Below are positions 50,111-59,154 of a stretch of 64,000 bases of DNA, in pieces (the first letter of the stretch is position 1; every line of letters begins with the position of its first letter). Source of the stretch: Mageeibacillus sp. UBA1212 (GTDB taxonomy: Bacteria; Bacillota; Clostridia; UBA1212). Location of the stretch: the NCBI GenBank assembly GCA_002309655.1, contig DBXM01000051.1, positions 11,313 to 75,312 of the forward strand, given 5' to 3'. The notes beneath the pieces were generated by a model that ran no database searches, was not told where the DNA came from, and worked only from the letters and a program-made list of their open reading frames with translations. Made by a program: the position numbers and the translations under genes.

Positions 50111-50341
50111 ATGGCAGTCAACTATATGAAACTGTGGCATTTGCTTCTGGACAGAGGCCTGAAAAAGGTCGATCTTGAACGCATGTCCGGCATTTCACAC
50201 TACACAACAAAAAGAATGACCAGAAACCAGAACATCCCTACCGACGATCTCGGCCGTATCTGTCTTGCGCTCGAATGCAAAGTGGAAGATATTATTGAGT
50301 TTATACCCGACGAATCGTTTATTGCGGTACAAAACAACTGA
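50111..50341 (+). CDS. XRE-family helix-turn-helix regulator
   Basis: A 76-residue single-domain Cro/CI-type DNA-binding protein: MKLWHLLLDRGLKKVDLERMSGISHYTTKRMTRNQNIPTDDLGRICLALECKVEDIIEF, with the recognition-helix segment near SGISHYTTKRM. It very probably binds the operator at 49993-50069 and represses the promoter at 50054. ATG 50111 is preceded by AAGAGGTGG. It lies 22 bases upstream of the Fic gene, an arrangement typical of toxin-antitoxin or self-regulating accessory modules. Confidence 0.88.
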   Translation: MAVNYMKLWHLLLDRGLKKVDLERMSGISHYTTKRMTRNQNIPTDDLGRICLALECKVEDIIEFIPDESFIAVQNN

Positions 50342-50363
50342 CAAACCGGAGGACGAACCGTTC

Positions 50364-51215
50364 ATGAAAACATCAATCAGATTTTTTGAAGATACCGCGG
50401 TAAGAGCCGTCTGGGACGAAGAGAGTTCCAAATGGTGGTTTTGCGCCGCGGACATCGCGGAAGCGCTGACCAAAAGCAGGAATCCGCGCGTATATTGGGC
50501 AACCGTGAAACGAAGAAATCCTCAGTTGATTGCAATTTGCAAACAACTGAAACTCAGAGCTTCCGACGGCAAAAAATACCTCACGGACGTTGTCGACGAA
50601 AGCGGTTTGAATACCGTTATCGCCCTGATTCCGAGCAAAAAGAGCGAAGTATTCTCAAAGTGGATGAAGAACCTTGAAACTTCTCTGGACGAGAAAAGCA
50701 GGCTGAAAGCGTACGAACTGTTCGACAGCGGCTTCATTGACTACATCGAGGTTGGAACGGTCAAAGGGCTTCAGCAGATTCACGCGTATATTTTCGGCGG
50801 CCTTTACGATTTTGCCGGACAGATCCGGAAGCTGAACATAGCCAAGGGCGGCTTTGCGTTTGCGCCCGCAATGTATCTTGCCGAAAACCTTAAAACAATC
50901 GAGCGCATGCCCGGGAACACCTTCGAGGAAATCGTTGCAAAATACGTCGAAATGAACGTCGCCCACCCTTTCATGGAAGGCAACGGCAGAAGCACAAGGA
51001 TATGGCTTGATCTTATACTTAAGAAGAATCTCAATCTGTGCGTCGACTGGAGCAAAGTCAACAAAAAAGACTACCTGGCCGCAATGCAGCGAAGCGTTGT
51101 CAACACGGACGCCATCACGGACCTTTTTCGCAACGCCCTTACCGGCGACATCGACAACCGCGAAATTATAATGAAAGGCATCGATTATTCGTATTACTAC
51201 GAAGCGGAAGAATAA
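50364..51215 (+). CDS. BRO-N domain / Fic domain fusion protein
   Basis: A 283-residue fusion. Residues 1-110 are BRO-N-like (IRFFEDTAVRAVWDEESSKWWFCAADIAEAL...YLTDVVDESGLNTVIALIPSKKSEVFSKW), a domain of phage antirepressors. Residues 110-265 are a Fic domain with HPFMEGNGRSTR (H201 catalytic; the complete HPFxxGNGR motif), preceded by the GGLYDFAGQIRKLNIAKGGFAFAP flap. Fic proteins usually transfer AMP to target proteins. I found no clear (S/T)xxxE(G/N) inhibitory motif within it, though it could be supplied elsewhere. Start ATG 50364, GGAGGA ten bases upstream. Cotranscribed with the HTH gene. Confidence 0.87.
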   Translation: MKTSIRFFEDTAVRAVWDEESSKWWFCAADIAEALTKSRNPRVYWATVKRRNPQLIAICKQLKLRASDGKKYLTDVVDESGLNTVIALIPSKKSEVFSKWMKNLETSLDEKSRLKAYELFDSGFIDYIEVGTVKGLQQIHAYIFGGLYDFAGQIRKLNIAKGGFAFAPAMYLAENLKTIERMPGNTFEEIVAKYVEMNVAHPFMEGNGRSTRIWLDLILKKNLNLCVDWSKVNKKDYLAAMQRSVVNTDAITDLFRNALTGDIDNREIIMKGIDYSYYYEAEE

Positions 51216-51305
51216 CCAAATTATATGCACGCGTATATAAAACAGTAGAAAAGCCCGTGCGGTTTTGCTATAATAACCACGATAAAAAATCAGGGAGAAA
51301 AAAGT

Positions 51306-53612
51306 ATGGGGAACTCTCGCAAGCAGCCGAATATTCTTAAAACCGCGATCGTGTTCCTGCTCGCAGCCGCGATTGTGCTGCTCGTTGTAATTATGATCAA
51401 ATCTGGAATCGACAAGTCTCGGGTTGAACCCGATCCCACCGGCGATATTATGGCGGGAACAGATTCCGCGTACGAAACAGGAAGTGTCGACGTAACCGGG
51501 GCACCCGAGGAGACAAACCCCGCGGAGACAGATCAGGGAGACAGTGAGACCCCGACTCCGTTCACGCCGGCAAACACTCCGGCACCTGCGGAGACCGCGA
51601 CACCGGCAAATGTAACCGCTTCGCCCACGCCCACTCCTGCGCCGACAAACACCCCCACGCCGACTCCCACTCCGACGCCTACTCACACGCCGACTCCGAC
51701 CCCCACGCCTACGCCCACGCCAACATCGGCCCAGCCTACAGGCAGTTCCGGAGTCACCAACGCGGAGCTTCTGGCGATGGAGCGCAAAAATCCTTCCAAG
51801 TCTTCAGGCGGTCTGATGATCTCCGAGGTGATGACATCCAACACTCAGTTCGCGCCCCAGGGCGGCGAGTACTTCGACTGGGTCGAGCTGTACAACCCCG
51901 GCCCCGACACAGTGCGTCTTTCCGACTACACCCTCACCGACAGGATGAAAAAGACCGACAAGTTCCGGCTTCCCGACAGAACGCTGGCTCCCGGCGGCTA
52001 CTATCTCATCTTCTGCTCCGGCGAAGGTACCGCCAACCGGGCGTCGTTTAAGCTCTCCTCCGACGGCGAGTCCGTCTACCTCTACAAGAACGGCGAGCTT
52101 CAGGACAGCGTCGACGTTCCGCTTCTCATCCAGAACACAACCTACGCGAGATACGGTGAATCATGGGTCTATTCGGTTATTCCGACTCCCGAAAGCGCCA
52201 ACGCGGCCGGCAGGAATTCCCTTCTCGCCCCGCCCGTTTCCAACGTTAAAAGCGGCTGCTACACCGACCCGGTCACGATCACGCTTTCCGGTGCGGGAAC
52301 GGTCTACTACACGACCGACGGCACCGCCCCGACGACCTCCTCGAAAGTCGCGAACGGTTCCATTACCGTCACGAAACCCCAGTCCATCCGCGCCATCTGC
52401 GTCAGCGACGGCGAGCAGAGTCCGGAGGCATATTTTACCTATATTGTGGACAAAACGGCCACCACGCTCCCGATCGTGAACATCGCGGCCGACCTTGAAT
52501 CCCTCTCCGCTCCGGGAGGCGTTTTCAGCGATCAGCACCAGCCCTACAAAGGCACCGAGGCGCCGATCCTCCTTACGCTCGTCGAAAACGGCGAGGTGAA
52601 ATTCTCCGTTCCCTGCGGATTCAAGCTCCACGGCAACGACAGCCGCTACGGCGCGAAGCAGAATTTCCGACTGCGATTTAAATCCTCTTACGGCGCCAGC
52701 AAGCTTCGCTACAAGGTCTTTGAAAACAGGGAGATCTACGAATTCGACTCGCTTCTTTTAAAGAGCGGCAGCGAGGACTACACCAGAACGATAATGCGCG
52801 ACGAGCTGACCACCTCGCTTGTGGACGGAGCGACTTCCCTTTACGTCCAGGCGTACAGACCTGTCACGCTTTACATCGACGGCGAGTACTGGGGTATTTA
52901 CTACCTCCGCGAGCGTCTCGACGAAGACTACGTCGAGGACCACACAGGCTGGGATTCCTCAACGGTTGACGTTATAAAGAGCCTCGGCGAACTTGACGCC
53001 GGCTCGATGACCGACTTTTACGACGTCAGGCGCTTCTGCAATTCGCACGACATGACAGTCGCCGAAAACTACGAATACGCCTGCTCGCGCATCGACATCG
53101 ACAACGTCATCGACTGGTACATCTGCCGCTCGTACTTCTCCGACCACGACATCAGCAATATAAGAATGTTCCGCTCGCCCGACGGCGACAACAAGTGGCA
53201 CTACATGTTCTACGACCTCGACTGGAGCCTCGACCCGCATTTCGCGACTGAGGGCTCGTTCACGTGGATCGTCGAGCACACCGAGGACAGCTTCTTCCAG
53301 CGACTGATGCTCAACGCTACGTTCCGCGATAAGCTGCTCCGCCGCCTTGCCGAGCTCAGGAAGACCATCCTGAACGAGGAACACATTCTCGCGGCGATCG
53401 ACCACATTGCCGACATCATCCGGCCCGAGATAGAACGCGACAGAGTGCGCTGGGGCATCCGCCAGGGCAAGTGGCAGGAAAACCTGGAAGAACTCAAGGA
53501 CTTCTTCAGGAACGGCAGCCGCGACACCGCCTACATGAACGACATCAAGAGCTTCTTCGGGCTCTCCGCCTCGCAGCTGATCTCGCAGTACGGCTTCGAG
53601 AACGTGAAATGA
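51306..53612 (+). CDS. CotH kinase-family surface protein with lamin-tail and (TP)n linker
   Basis: A 768-residue membrane-anchored protein: N-terminal helix (about 13-31), Thr/Pro-rich linker with (TP)n (about 80-150), a lamin-tail-like domain (ISEVMTSNTQFAPQGGEYFDWVELYNPG, about 170-290), a chitobiase-like C-terminal fold segment (YYTTDGTAPTTSSK), then a CotH kinase-type domain with GEYWGIYYLRERLDEDYVEDHTG and KWHYMFYDLDWSLDPHF. CotH-type proteins are atypical kinases of spore-coat or surface proteins. ATG 51306 with GGGAG upstream; a -10 TATAAT at 51269-51274 lies ahead with a weak -35. Terminated at 53635-53670. Confidence 0.85.
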   Translation: MGNSRKQPNILKTAIVFLLAAAIVLLVVIMIKSGIDKSRVEPDPTGDIMAGTDSAYETGSVDVTGAPEETNPAETDQGDSETPTPFTPANTPAPAETATPANVTASPTPTPAPTNTPTPTPTPTPTHTPTPTPTPTPTPTSAQPTGSSGVTNAELLAMERKNPSKSSGGLMISEVMTSNTQFAPQGGEYFDWVELYNPGPDTVRLSDYTLTDRMKKTDKFRLPDRTLAPGGYYLIFCSGEGTANRASFKLSSDGESVYLYKNGELQDSVDVPLLIQNTTYARYGESWVYSVIPTPESANAAGRNSLLAPPVSNVKSGCYTDPVTITLSGAGTVYYTTDGTAPTTSSKVANGSITVTKPQSIRAICVSDGEQSPEAYFTYIVDKTATTLPIVNIAADLESLSAPGGVFSDQHQPYKGTEAPILLTLVENGEVKFSVPCGFKLHGNDSRYGAKQNFRLRFKSSYGASKLRYKVFENREIYEFDSLLLKSGSEDYTRTIMRDELTTSLVDGATSLYVQAYRPVTLYIDGEYWGIYYLRERLDEDYVEDHTGWDSSTVDVIKSLGELDAGSMTDFYDVRRFCNSHDMTVAENYEYACSRIDIDNVIDWYICRSYFSDHDISNIRMFRSPDGDNKWHYMFYDLDWSLDPHFATEGSFTWIVEHTEDSFFQRLMLNATFRDKLLRRLAELRKTILNEEHILAAIDHIADIIRPEIERDRVRWGIRQGKWQENLEELKDFFRNGSRDTAYMNDIKSFFGLSASQLISQYGFENVK
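51621..51729 (+). repeat. Thr-Pro coding hexamer repeats in the CotH protein
   Basis: Six-base units (cccacg / ccgact / cctacg) encode (TP)n. Their codons match those of the deacetylase linkers in style. Confidence 0.8.
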
Positions 53613-53634
53613 TTTCTTTGGAATAATATGACGC

Positions 53635-53675
53635 GAAGCCGCGCCGGGACGTCCCCGGCGCGGCTTCTGCTTTTC
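53635..53675 (+). terminator. Terminator of the CotH gene
   Basis: A 14-bp GC stem GAAGCCGCGCCGGG (53635-53648) with CCCGGCGCGGCTTC (53654-53667), then TGCTTTTCCC. Confidence 0.85.
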
Positions 53676-53699
53676 CCTATATCTAGGTAATACTATAGC

Positions 53700-54425
53700 T
53701 TAATAATTCTGCTCCTTCAGGAACTCGATGCACCTGCGGGACTCGGAAATGCCGTCCGGATCAAGCCCCTCGCTCTCGACGATGATTCCCAATCCGAGCT
53801 CGACAGCTTTCTGAAGCACCGCCTTCACCGGCGCCTCGCCCTGCCCCAGCGACTTCCCGATGCCGCCCTTGAAGCCGTCCTTCAGGTGAATCAGGGAAAT
53901 TCTCTTCTTCAACCTCTCAAGCATCTCAACCGGGTCGCGGCCGGCGTTGAACGCCCAGTAGGTGTCGATTTCGAACATTATGTCCGTGCGCTTCTCGAGC
54001 TCTTCGTGAATGATCTGACCGTCGGCGTTCGGGAAGAATTCGTGCGAGTGGTTGTGGTAGTGGAGCTTCATTCCCGCCGCCTCGAGAATCGGCTGCGCGC
54101 GGTTCACTATTTCGATAAATTCGTCGATTTTCGCCGCGGTCGAAAGGTCGTGTCCGGGAATAACGTAGTTCTCGCACCCGATCTCCCTGTGAAACGCGAT
54201 GCTCTCCTGAATATATTCCGGTCTGAGGCCGTCCGCCCCCGAGTGCGTTCCGATCGCTTTCAGACCGTTTTCGTCGAGCATTCTTTTAATATCCGCGCCG
54301 GAGTGGCCGAAATAGCCGGCGAACTCGACCGTTTTGTAACCCATTTCCGCAACCTTCGCGAGCGTTCCCTCAAGGTCGTCCGCGGTAAAATCTCTAACGC
54401 TGAAAAGCTGAAGTCCGTAATCCAT
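53700..54425 (-). CDS. Sugar phosphate isomerase/epimerase (xylose-isomerase-like TIM barrel)
   Basis: A 241-residue cytoplasmic TIM-barrel protein of the AP-endonuclease/xylose isomerase-like superfamily. Metal-binding residues can be placed at HYHNHSHEF, FEIDTYW, HLKDG and VESEG. LQLFSVRDFTADDLEGTLAKVAEMGYKTVEFAGYFG is a typical start. The substrate (an epimerised or keto sugar) cannot be deduced. ATG 54425 with GGGAGG upstream; promoter 54459-54487; divergent from the SGNH hydrolase. Confidence 0.85.
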   Translation of the reverse strand: MDYGLQLFSVRDFTADDLEGTLAKVAEMGYKTVEFAGYFGHSGADIKRMLDENGLKAIGTHSGADGLRPEYIQESIAFHREIGCENYVIPGHDLSTAAKIDEFIEIVNRAQPILEAAGMKLHYHNHSHEFFPNADGQIIHEELEKRTDIMFEIDTYWAFNAGRDPVEMLERLKKRISLIHLKDGFKGGIGKSLGQGEAPVKAVLQKAVELGLGIIVESEGLDPDGISESRRCIEFLKEQNY

Positions 54426-54458
54426 AAAGAGTTACCTCCCTTAATTTATTGTGGCTTT

Positions 54459-54487
54459 ATTATACGACGCCGGCGCTCCGAAATCAA
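54459..54487 (-). promoter_or_regulatory. Sigma-A promoter of the isomerase-like gene
   Basis: TTGATT (54482-54487), 17-base spacer, TATAAT (54459-54464) on the minus strand. Confidence 0.8.
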
Positions 54488-54529
54488 CCGGAAAACGCTT
54501 GTTGAGCCCGCATTTGCGCGCATAGACTC

Positions 54530-54558
54530 TTGCTGCGCGAGCCGAAAAAGAGTATAAT
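54530..54558 (+). promoter_or_regulatory. Promoter of the SGNH hydrolase gene
   Basis: TTGCTG (54530-54535), 17-base spacer, TATAAT (54553-54558). A second TATAAT begins 12 bases later (54564). Confidence 0.65.
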
Positions 54559-54594
54559 CCGTGTATAATAAAACTCTCAAAGGAGAATTCTTCA

Positions 54595-55404
54595 ATGGAT
54601 ATCAAACAGCTTTTCAACAGAGATCCTTCCGAGAAGCCGCTGGACGTCATCAAGGACGACGGCGGATTCACTTCGATTTTCAGGACCGTTGCGGTCGTCG
54701 GCGACTCGCTCTCATCCGGCGAGCTCGAAGCAATCGAACCGGGCTGCCCGCGCACCTACCACGACTATTTCGACATTTCCTGGGGCCAGTACCTGGCGAG
54801 AATGGCGGGAATCACTGTCTACAACTTCACCCGCGGCGGCATGACCGCCTCCGAGTACTGCAACTCCTTCGCGGACGCAATGGGCTACTGGGACAAGGCG
54901 AAGGCGGCTCAGGCCTACATTATCGCTCTCGGCTGCAACGACCTCGACGGCCTCAACCAGGAGATCGGTTCTGTCGACGACATCTGCGACGAAGACTGGC
55001 ACTTCAACAAGCCCACGTTCGCCGGCTTTTTCGCGAAGATCATCCAGCACTACAAAGAGATCCAGCACGACGCGGTGTTCTTCCTGGTGACCATGCCCGA
55101 CGAAAACACCGCCTGGTACAACAGCAACCCAGATATCGCAAGGCGCCACAAGGGGCAGCACGACCTGATGCACGCCCTCGCGGAAAAGTTCTCCAACACC
55201 TACGTGATCGACCTTCACGAATACGGACCGGTCTACGACGAGGAATTCCACAAGCTGTTCTACACCGGCGGCCACCTGAACTCCGCGGGCTACTACCTAA
55301 CTGCGAAAATGATCGGCTCGTACATCGACTACATCGTGCGCCACAACATGGAAAAATTCAACCAGGCGGGATTTATCGGAACGCCTTACAGATACTGTGA
55401 ATGA
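54595..55404 (+). CDS. SGNH/GDSL family hydrolase
   Basis: A 269-residue esterase-type hydrolase without signal peptide. Motifs in order: GDSLSSGEL (catalytic Ser, about 44), the Gly and Asn of the oxyanion set (FTRGGM; LGCNDLDG) and GGHLNSAGYY carrying the catalytic His, with NPD/DLHEYG nearby as acid supply. This family often deacetylates glycans or hydrolyses phospholipids. ATG 54595 with AAGGAG upstream. It sits beside the isomerase-like and GH lipoprotein genes, in a carbohydrate-utilisation region. Confidence 0.88.
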   Translation: MDIKQLFNRDPSEKPLDVIKDDGGFTSIFRTVAVVGDSLSSGELEAIEPGCPRTYHDYFDISWGQYLARMAGITVYNFTRGGMTASEYCNSFADAMGYWDKAKAAQAYIIALGCNDLDGLNQEIGSVDDICDEDWHFNKPTFAGFFAKIIQHYKEIQHDAVFFLVTMPDENTAWYNSNPDIARRHKGQHDLMHALAEKFSNTYVIDLHEYGPVYDEEFHKLFYTGGHLNSAGYYLTAKMIGSYIDYIVRHNMEKFNQAGFIGTPYRYCE

Positions 55405-55430
55405 TTACTTTTTAGCTATATAACAGAAAC

Positions 55431-55474
55431 GCGGAGTCCATCCCTGAACGATCCGGGAGGGGCTCCGCTTATTA
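55431..55474 (+). terminator. Terminator after the SGNH hydrolase
   Basis: A 14-position stem (55431-55444 with 55455-55468, one mismatch and one G-T), followed by TTATTATT. Confidence 0.78.
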
Positions 55475-55497
55475 TTAATAACAATGCCACCGGTTTT

Positions 55498-58269
55498 TTA
55501 AGACTCAAACCCGAGTCCGACCTCTTTCAGCATCTTCCTCAGGAACGAGTCGAGCCGCGTCTGCGTCAGCAATCCGTGTTCCCTGTACAAATGGCCGTCG
55601 CCGCAGACCTCGGTGTAGACCAGCGAATACGCGGACGATTTTTCGCTGCCGCCGGCCTCCAGGAACTTCGCCATCAGCGCCTTCGCCTCTTCGTAGTCGA
55701 CCACAGGCGTGCCGTAGAGTTCCACCTCGCCCAGCTGCATAAGGTAGCCGTCGTTCACGTTGCCGCCGTACCTCAGCTTCGTGCCCTTAATCATCACGTA
55801 GCGCCCTACCGCGCCGCCCATGTCGGCCGTGAACGCACCTTCCGGCACCGGGCAGTTCTCAAACGAGCACACCTTCGTCCAGTTCTTCATGTCGCCGGAG
55901 ACCGAAATCTCGAAGTCCGCCGGCCACGCCCCGAGCGGCGTCAGCACCGCCTTTTCAAGCGCGAAAACGTCCTTCATGTCGATGACCGCAAACTCTTCCC
56001 CGGCCGGTTCCTTGTGAAGGCCCACGTCGGACGTCCAGCCTTTTTTCGGGTCGAGGTCGGTCAGGAACGAAGGCCACCAGCCCCAGTCCCTGTAGGCAGT
56101 TCCGCCCGGATAGGACGAGACCGTAACCGGTTTCAATTTCGCGAGGTTCTCGCCCGGACTGTACGAGACTATCGAAAGTCCCCGCTCTTCTTTTATGTCG
56201 CCCAGCGGCACCGGTTCGGGAACGTTCCCGGAATCGTCGTAAATCTCGATCTCCGCCAGCGTCACGTAGTCACCGGAAATTTCGTCAATCACGACGCGGA
56301 TAAACCTCGCCTCAGTGCAATCGAAAGTTGCCGTCTTAACTGCGTCCGCCCTGTCGGCCCTGAGCAGCTTGAATTCAATTTCTCTCCACGTTTCGCCGTC
56401 GTCCGAGACGCTTATTCTGTAGCTCTCCGGGCAGGCCGAGCCGTAGTCCATAATTCCGCCCGCCGGGTAGAAGTCGATTCTGTTAAGCGCGACCGCCTTG
56501 TCGAACGATACCGTGATCCGCTGAGGGTCATTCCCGACCGAGCGCCACCCCTGTGCGTTTTCGGCGGAGTAGCGAACGCCGTCGTTCAGGTTGTCCATGT
56601 ACCACCCGCCGGAACCCTCCGAAGTCGAGCACGAAATCTCCGCGTGAAGCGCCAGATTCTCGCCTTCCGCGGGCGTCCACTCAAGGTCCTTCTTCCTGTC
56701 AAACCCCTCCGGCAGCGCGATAATTACCGCTCCGCCCGCCTCGAGCTTGAGCTTCACGGAACCGTCGCCGGCGACTTTCAAAGCTTTAAGCGAGCCGTCT
56801 TTTTCGTCAATATACCCGAAAACACCCGCGACCGCCTTGTCGAAAACGAGCTCGGTCTCTTTCGAGTTCCCGAAGTCGTTGTTGACTGCCATAACGTAAT
56901 TGCGGCCGGTCTCGCGGTCCCTCAGCACCGAAACAGTCAGGTCCTTGTCGCCGCGCAGGCTGACAAAATAGCCGTAAGGCAGCGTGTCGATGGCGCCGTA
57001 GCCTTCCTCGCCCGCGTAAACTTCAATTGCGTCGCACTTGATCAGCGTCTTCCCGATCGCGTGAACGTACGCGTCGAGCTCGCAAATGTACTTGTATTTT
57101 TCGGAGGGAACGCCGTCCTTGGAAATGATTCCGTTCGCGAACGGCTCGCTCCTGTCGTGGGGCGTGAACCACGTAAAGTAGGAGATCTGCTTGATTCCGA
57201 ACGCCAGCGACATATTGATCTCGTAGAGTGTTTCCGCGCGGTTGGGCGATCTGAAAGCGACGCACTGTTCGACCGACTGGATGTAGTTCGCGGTCTTGAC
57301 GCCGTTCCTGAGGCCCGCCCTTCTCGCACACTCCAGGTTCATCAGGAAGCCGCCCCGGTTCATCGAGCCCGGTTCGAGCCCGAAGGGATAGAGGTCGTAC
57401 ATAAGGTAGTCGAGCGGGTAGCCGGTTTCCGCGCAGAGCTTAGCCCAGTCGTTCATCTGGCTCTCGTAAACCCGCGGCGACGCGTAGCAGCCGTACGGCA
57501 GGAAGTTGAGGTGCATGTACGAGTTCGGGTCGGTGCTCTTCATCGCACGGTAGGCGTTGATGAAGACGTTCGGGTTGCCGGGTTCGTCAAGAATGTAAAA
57601 CCCGTTGGCGGCGGGAATGTTCCTGAACTCCTCGACGATCGCCGCAATCTCCTCGTCTGTCTTGGTGGTGAGCGCCCAGCCCGTGCCCGGCGTCGAAACG
57701 TTCATGCGCATCCCGTGCTTGTAGCACAGCTCCAGCATTTTCAGCTGGACCTCTTTTGAGCTCAGCGTCTCCTCGCCGGCGCCCATGACCCAGTCGATTC
57801 CCGCCTTCTCGAGAAGCGTATACTGCTTGTCGTTGACGTATTCCACCGTCGGCGGCCAGAAAACCGAGATCAGAATGTTGTCGTCGAACGAGAACTCCTT
57901 TTCGACAACGTACACGTCGCATTTGACCGATTTCCCGCCTTTTTCCGCCGTCACGGCCGTTTTTCCGGGCTTCAATCCGGTCAGCACGCCGTCCTCTCCC
58001 GCGGAAACAATCTCCGGGTCCTCCGACCTCCAGACGACCGGCTCTTCGCCTTCGCCTTCGCCGTCCGCATCCGGGAACGTCGCCGTCAGCCTGTCGGTCT
58101 CGCCCACAAAAAGCTCAAGCGCGTATTTGTTAATTTCCGGCTTCATTTTTCCACTCTCCCCGTTATTTATACTTCCGCACGCAGCCGCGCACAGAACAGC
58201 CGCCAGCACAAGAACTGCCGCCGCGGCCCTGACAACCAAACCGATTCGATTAATATTGCGTCCGTTCAT
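55498..58269 (-). CDS. Lipoprotein glycoside-hydrolase-like protein with Big-2 and two F5/8-type (CBM32-like) domains
   Basis: A 923-residue lipoprotein: signal peptide with CAAAC lipobox (Cys about 31), a Big-2-like Ig domain (ELFVGETDRLTATFP...VVWRSEDPEIVSAGEDGVLTGLKPGKTAVTA), a TIM-barrel-like central region (LISVFWPPTVEYVNDKQYTLLEKAGIDWVMGAGE, FYILDEPGNPN, YFTWFTPHDRSEPF) and two F5/8-C/CBM32-type domains (ISCSTSEGSGGWYMDNLNDGVRYSAENAQGWRSVGNDPQRITVSFD; VTVSSYPGG...GWWPSFLTDLDPKKGWTS). The start is ATG 58269 with AAGGA upstream; the upstream TTG 58281 has no site. Likely acts on polysaccharide at the surface. Confidence 0.75.
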   Translation of the reverse strand: MNGRNINRIGLVVRAAAAVLVLAAVLCAAACGSINNGESGKMKPEINKYALELFVGETDRLTATFPDADGEGEGEEPVVWRSEDPEIVSAGEDGVLTGLKPGKTAVTAEKGGKSVKCDVYVVEKEFSFDDNILISVFWPPTVEYVNDKQYTLLEKAGIDWVMGAGEETLSSKEVQLKMLELCYKHGMRMNVSTPGTGWALTTKTDEEIAAIVEEFRNIPAANGFYILDEPGNPNVFINAYRAMKSTDPNSYMHLNFLPYGCYASPRVYESQMNDWAKLCAETGYPLDYLMYDLYPFGLEPGSMNRGGFLMNLECARRAGLRNGVKTANYIQSVEQCVAFRSPNRAETLYEINMSLAFGIKQISYFTWFTPHDRSEPFANGIISKDGVPSEKYKYICELDAYVHAIGKTLIKCDAIEVYAGEEGYGAIDTLPYGYFVSLRGDKDLTVSVLRDRETGRNYVMAVNNDFGNSKETELVFDKAVAGVFGYIDEKDGSLKALKVAGDGSVKLKLEAGGAVIIALPEGFDRKKDLEWTPAEGENLALHAEISCSTSEGSGGWYMDNLNDGVRYSAENAQGWRSVGNDPQRITVSFDKAVALNRIDFYPAGGIMDYGSACPESYRISVSDDGETWREIEFKLLRADRADAVKTATFDCTEARFIRVVIDEISGDYVTLAEIEIYDDSGNVPEPVPLGDIKEERGLSIVSYSPGENLAKLKPVTVSSYPGGTAYRDWGWWPSFLTDLDPKKGWTSDVGLHKEPAGEEFAVIDMKDVFALEKAVLTPLGAWPADFEISVSGDMKNWTKVCSFENCPVPEGAFTADMGGAVGRYVMIKGTKLRYGGNVNDGYLMQLGEVELYGTPVVDYEEAKALMAKFLEAGGSEKSSAYSLVYTEVCGDGHLYREHGLLTQTRLDSFLRKMLKEVGLGFES

Positions 58270-58336
58270 TTTTCCTTGCAATCCTTCAAGAAAGCTCCGG
58301 TCTCATCCCACCGGATCGTAAATAAATCTTGAATGT

Positions 58337-58365
58337 ATTTTACCACGGCGCGGCCGGGAATTCAA
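58337..58365 (-). promoter_or_regulatory. Promoter of the GH/CBM32-like lipoprotein
   Basis: TTGAAT (58360-58365), 17-base spacer, TAAAAT (58337-58342) on the minus strand. Confidence 0.72.
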
Positions 58366-58408
58366 TCACCGCGGGCATATTCCTGCCGTTTCACGAAGCG
58401 AAAAGCCG

Positions 58409-58437
58409 TTGCAAAAACCGCGCGAAAAGGGTATATT
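58409..58437 (+). promoter_or_regulatory. Sigma-A promoter of udk
   Basis: TTGCAA (58409-58414), 17-base spacer, TATATT (58432-58437), about 40 bases ahead of the udk start. Confidence 0.72.
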
Positions 58438-58477
58438 GTAGTTACAGATCTTTTCATGCTTGCGAGGAGGTTCGAAA

Positions 58478-59095
58478 ATGGAAAAAGCGCTTGCAATCGG
58501 CATTGCGGGAGGCACCGGCAGCGGAAAAAGCACCGTGGCCGCGATTATCAGCAAAAAGTTCAGCGGAGACGTCACGATTCTGAAATGCGACGACTACTAC
58601 AAGGCGCAGCACCACCTTTCATACGAGGAACGCTGCACGGTCAACTACGACCACCCCGACGCCTTCGACATCCCGCTGATGGTCGAGCACCTGAACCTGC
58701 TCAAATCCGGCGTTCCGGTTGACAGCCCGGTCTACGACTTCACCGTTCACGACCGCAGCTACGAGACGCAGCGCATCGAACCCGGCAAGGTTCTGATTGT
58801 CGACGGCATCCTCGTCCTCGCAATTCCCGAGGTTCGCGAACTGATGGACATAAAGATCTTCGTGGACACAGACGCCGACGTCAGGATCCTCCGCCGCATA
58901 AGACGCGACGTTCACGACCGCGGCAGAAGCCTCGACTCGGTCATCAACCAGTACATCTCGACCGTGAAGCCGATGCACGAAGCGTACGTCGAACCCAGCA
59001 AGCGGTACGCGGACCTGATCATTCCCGAGGGCGGCAGGAACGCAGTCGCGATGGAGTTGCTTGAGTCGTGCATCGCAAACAAGCTGGATAAATAA
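58478..59095 (+). CDS. udk: Uridine kinase
   Basis: A 205-residue P-loop kinase that phosphorylates uridine/cytidine for pyrimidine salvage. Walker A GGTGSGKST (11-19), CDDYYK (substrate loop), NYDHPDAFD, YDF, EGILVL-like VDGILVLAIPEVRELMDIKIFVDTDADVRILRRIRRDVHDRGR. Length is normal. Start ATG 58478 is chosen because GAGGAGG ends seven bases before it; an upstream in-frame TTG at 58460 lacks it. Own promoter (58409-58437) and terminator (59119-59154). Confidence 0.95.
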   Translation: MEKALAIGIAGGTGSGKSTVAAIISKKFSGDVTILKCDDYYKAQHHLSYEERCTVNYDHPDAFDIPLMVEHLNLLKSGVPVDSPVYDFTVHDRSYETQRIEPGKVLIVDGILVLAIPEVRELMDIKIFVDTDADVRILRRIRRDVHDRGRSLDSVINQYISTVKPMHEAYVEPSKRYADLIIPEGGRNAVAMELLESCIANKLDK

Positions 59096-59118
59096 TGTCT
59101 CATAGTATTTTCTGAACA

Positions 59119-59154
59119 GCGGCGCTGAACCCTTTCCGGAGCAGCGCCGCGTTT
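59119..59154 (+). terminator. Terminator of udk
   Basis: GCGGCGCTG (59119-59127) with CAGCGCCGC (59142-59150), then GTTTTCG. A near-identical stem ends pepF at 61145-61185. Confidence 0.85.

Noticed and set aside
55576..57759. A 727-residue plus-strand open frame
   Set aside because: Antisense to the GH/CBM32-like lipoprotein, with no ribosome site or domain.
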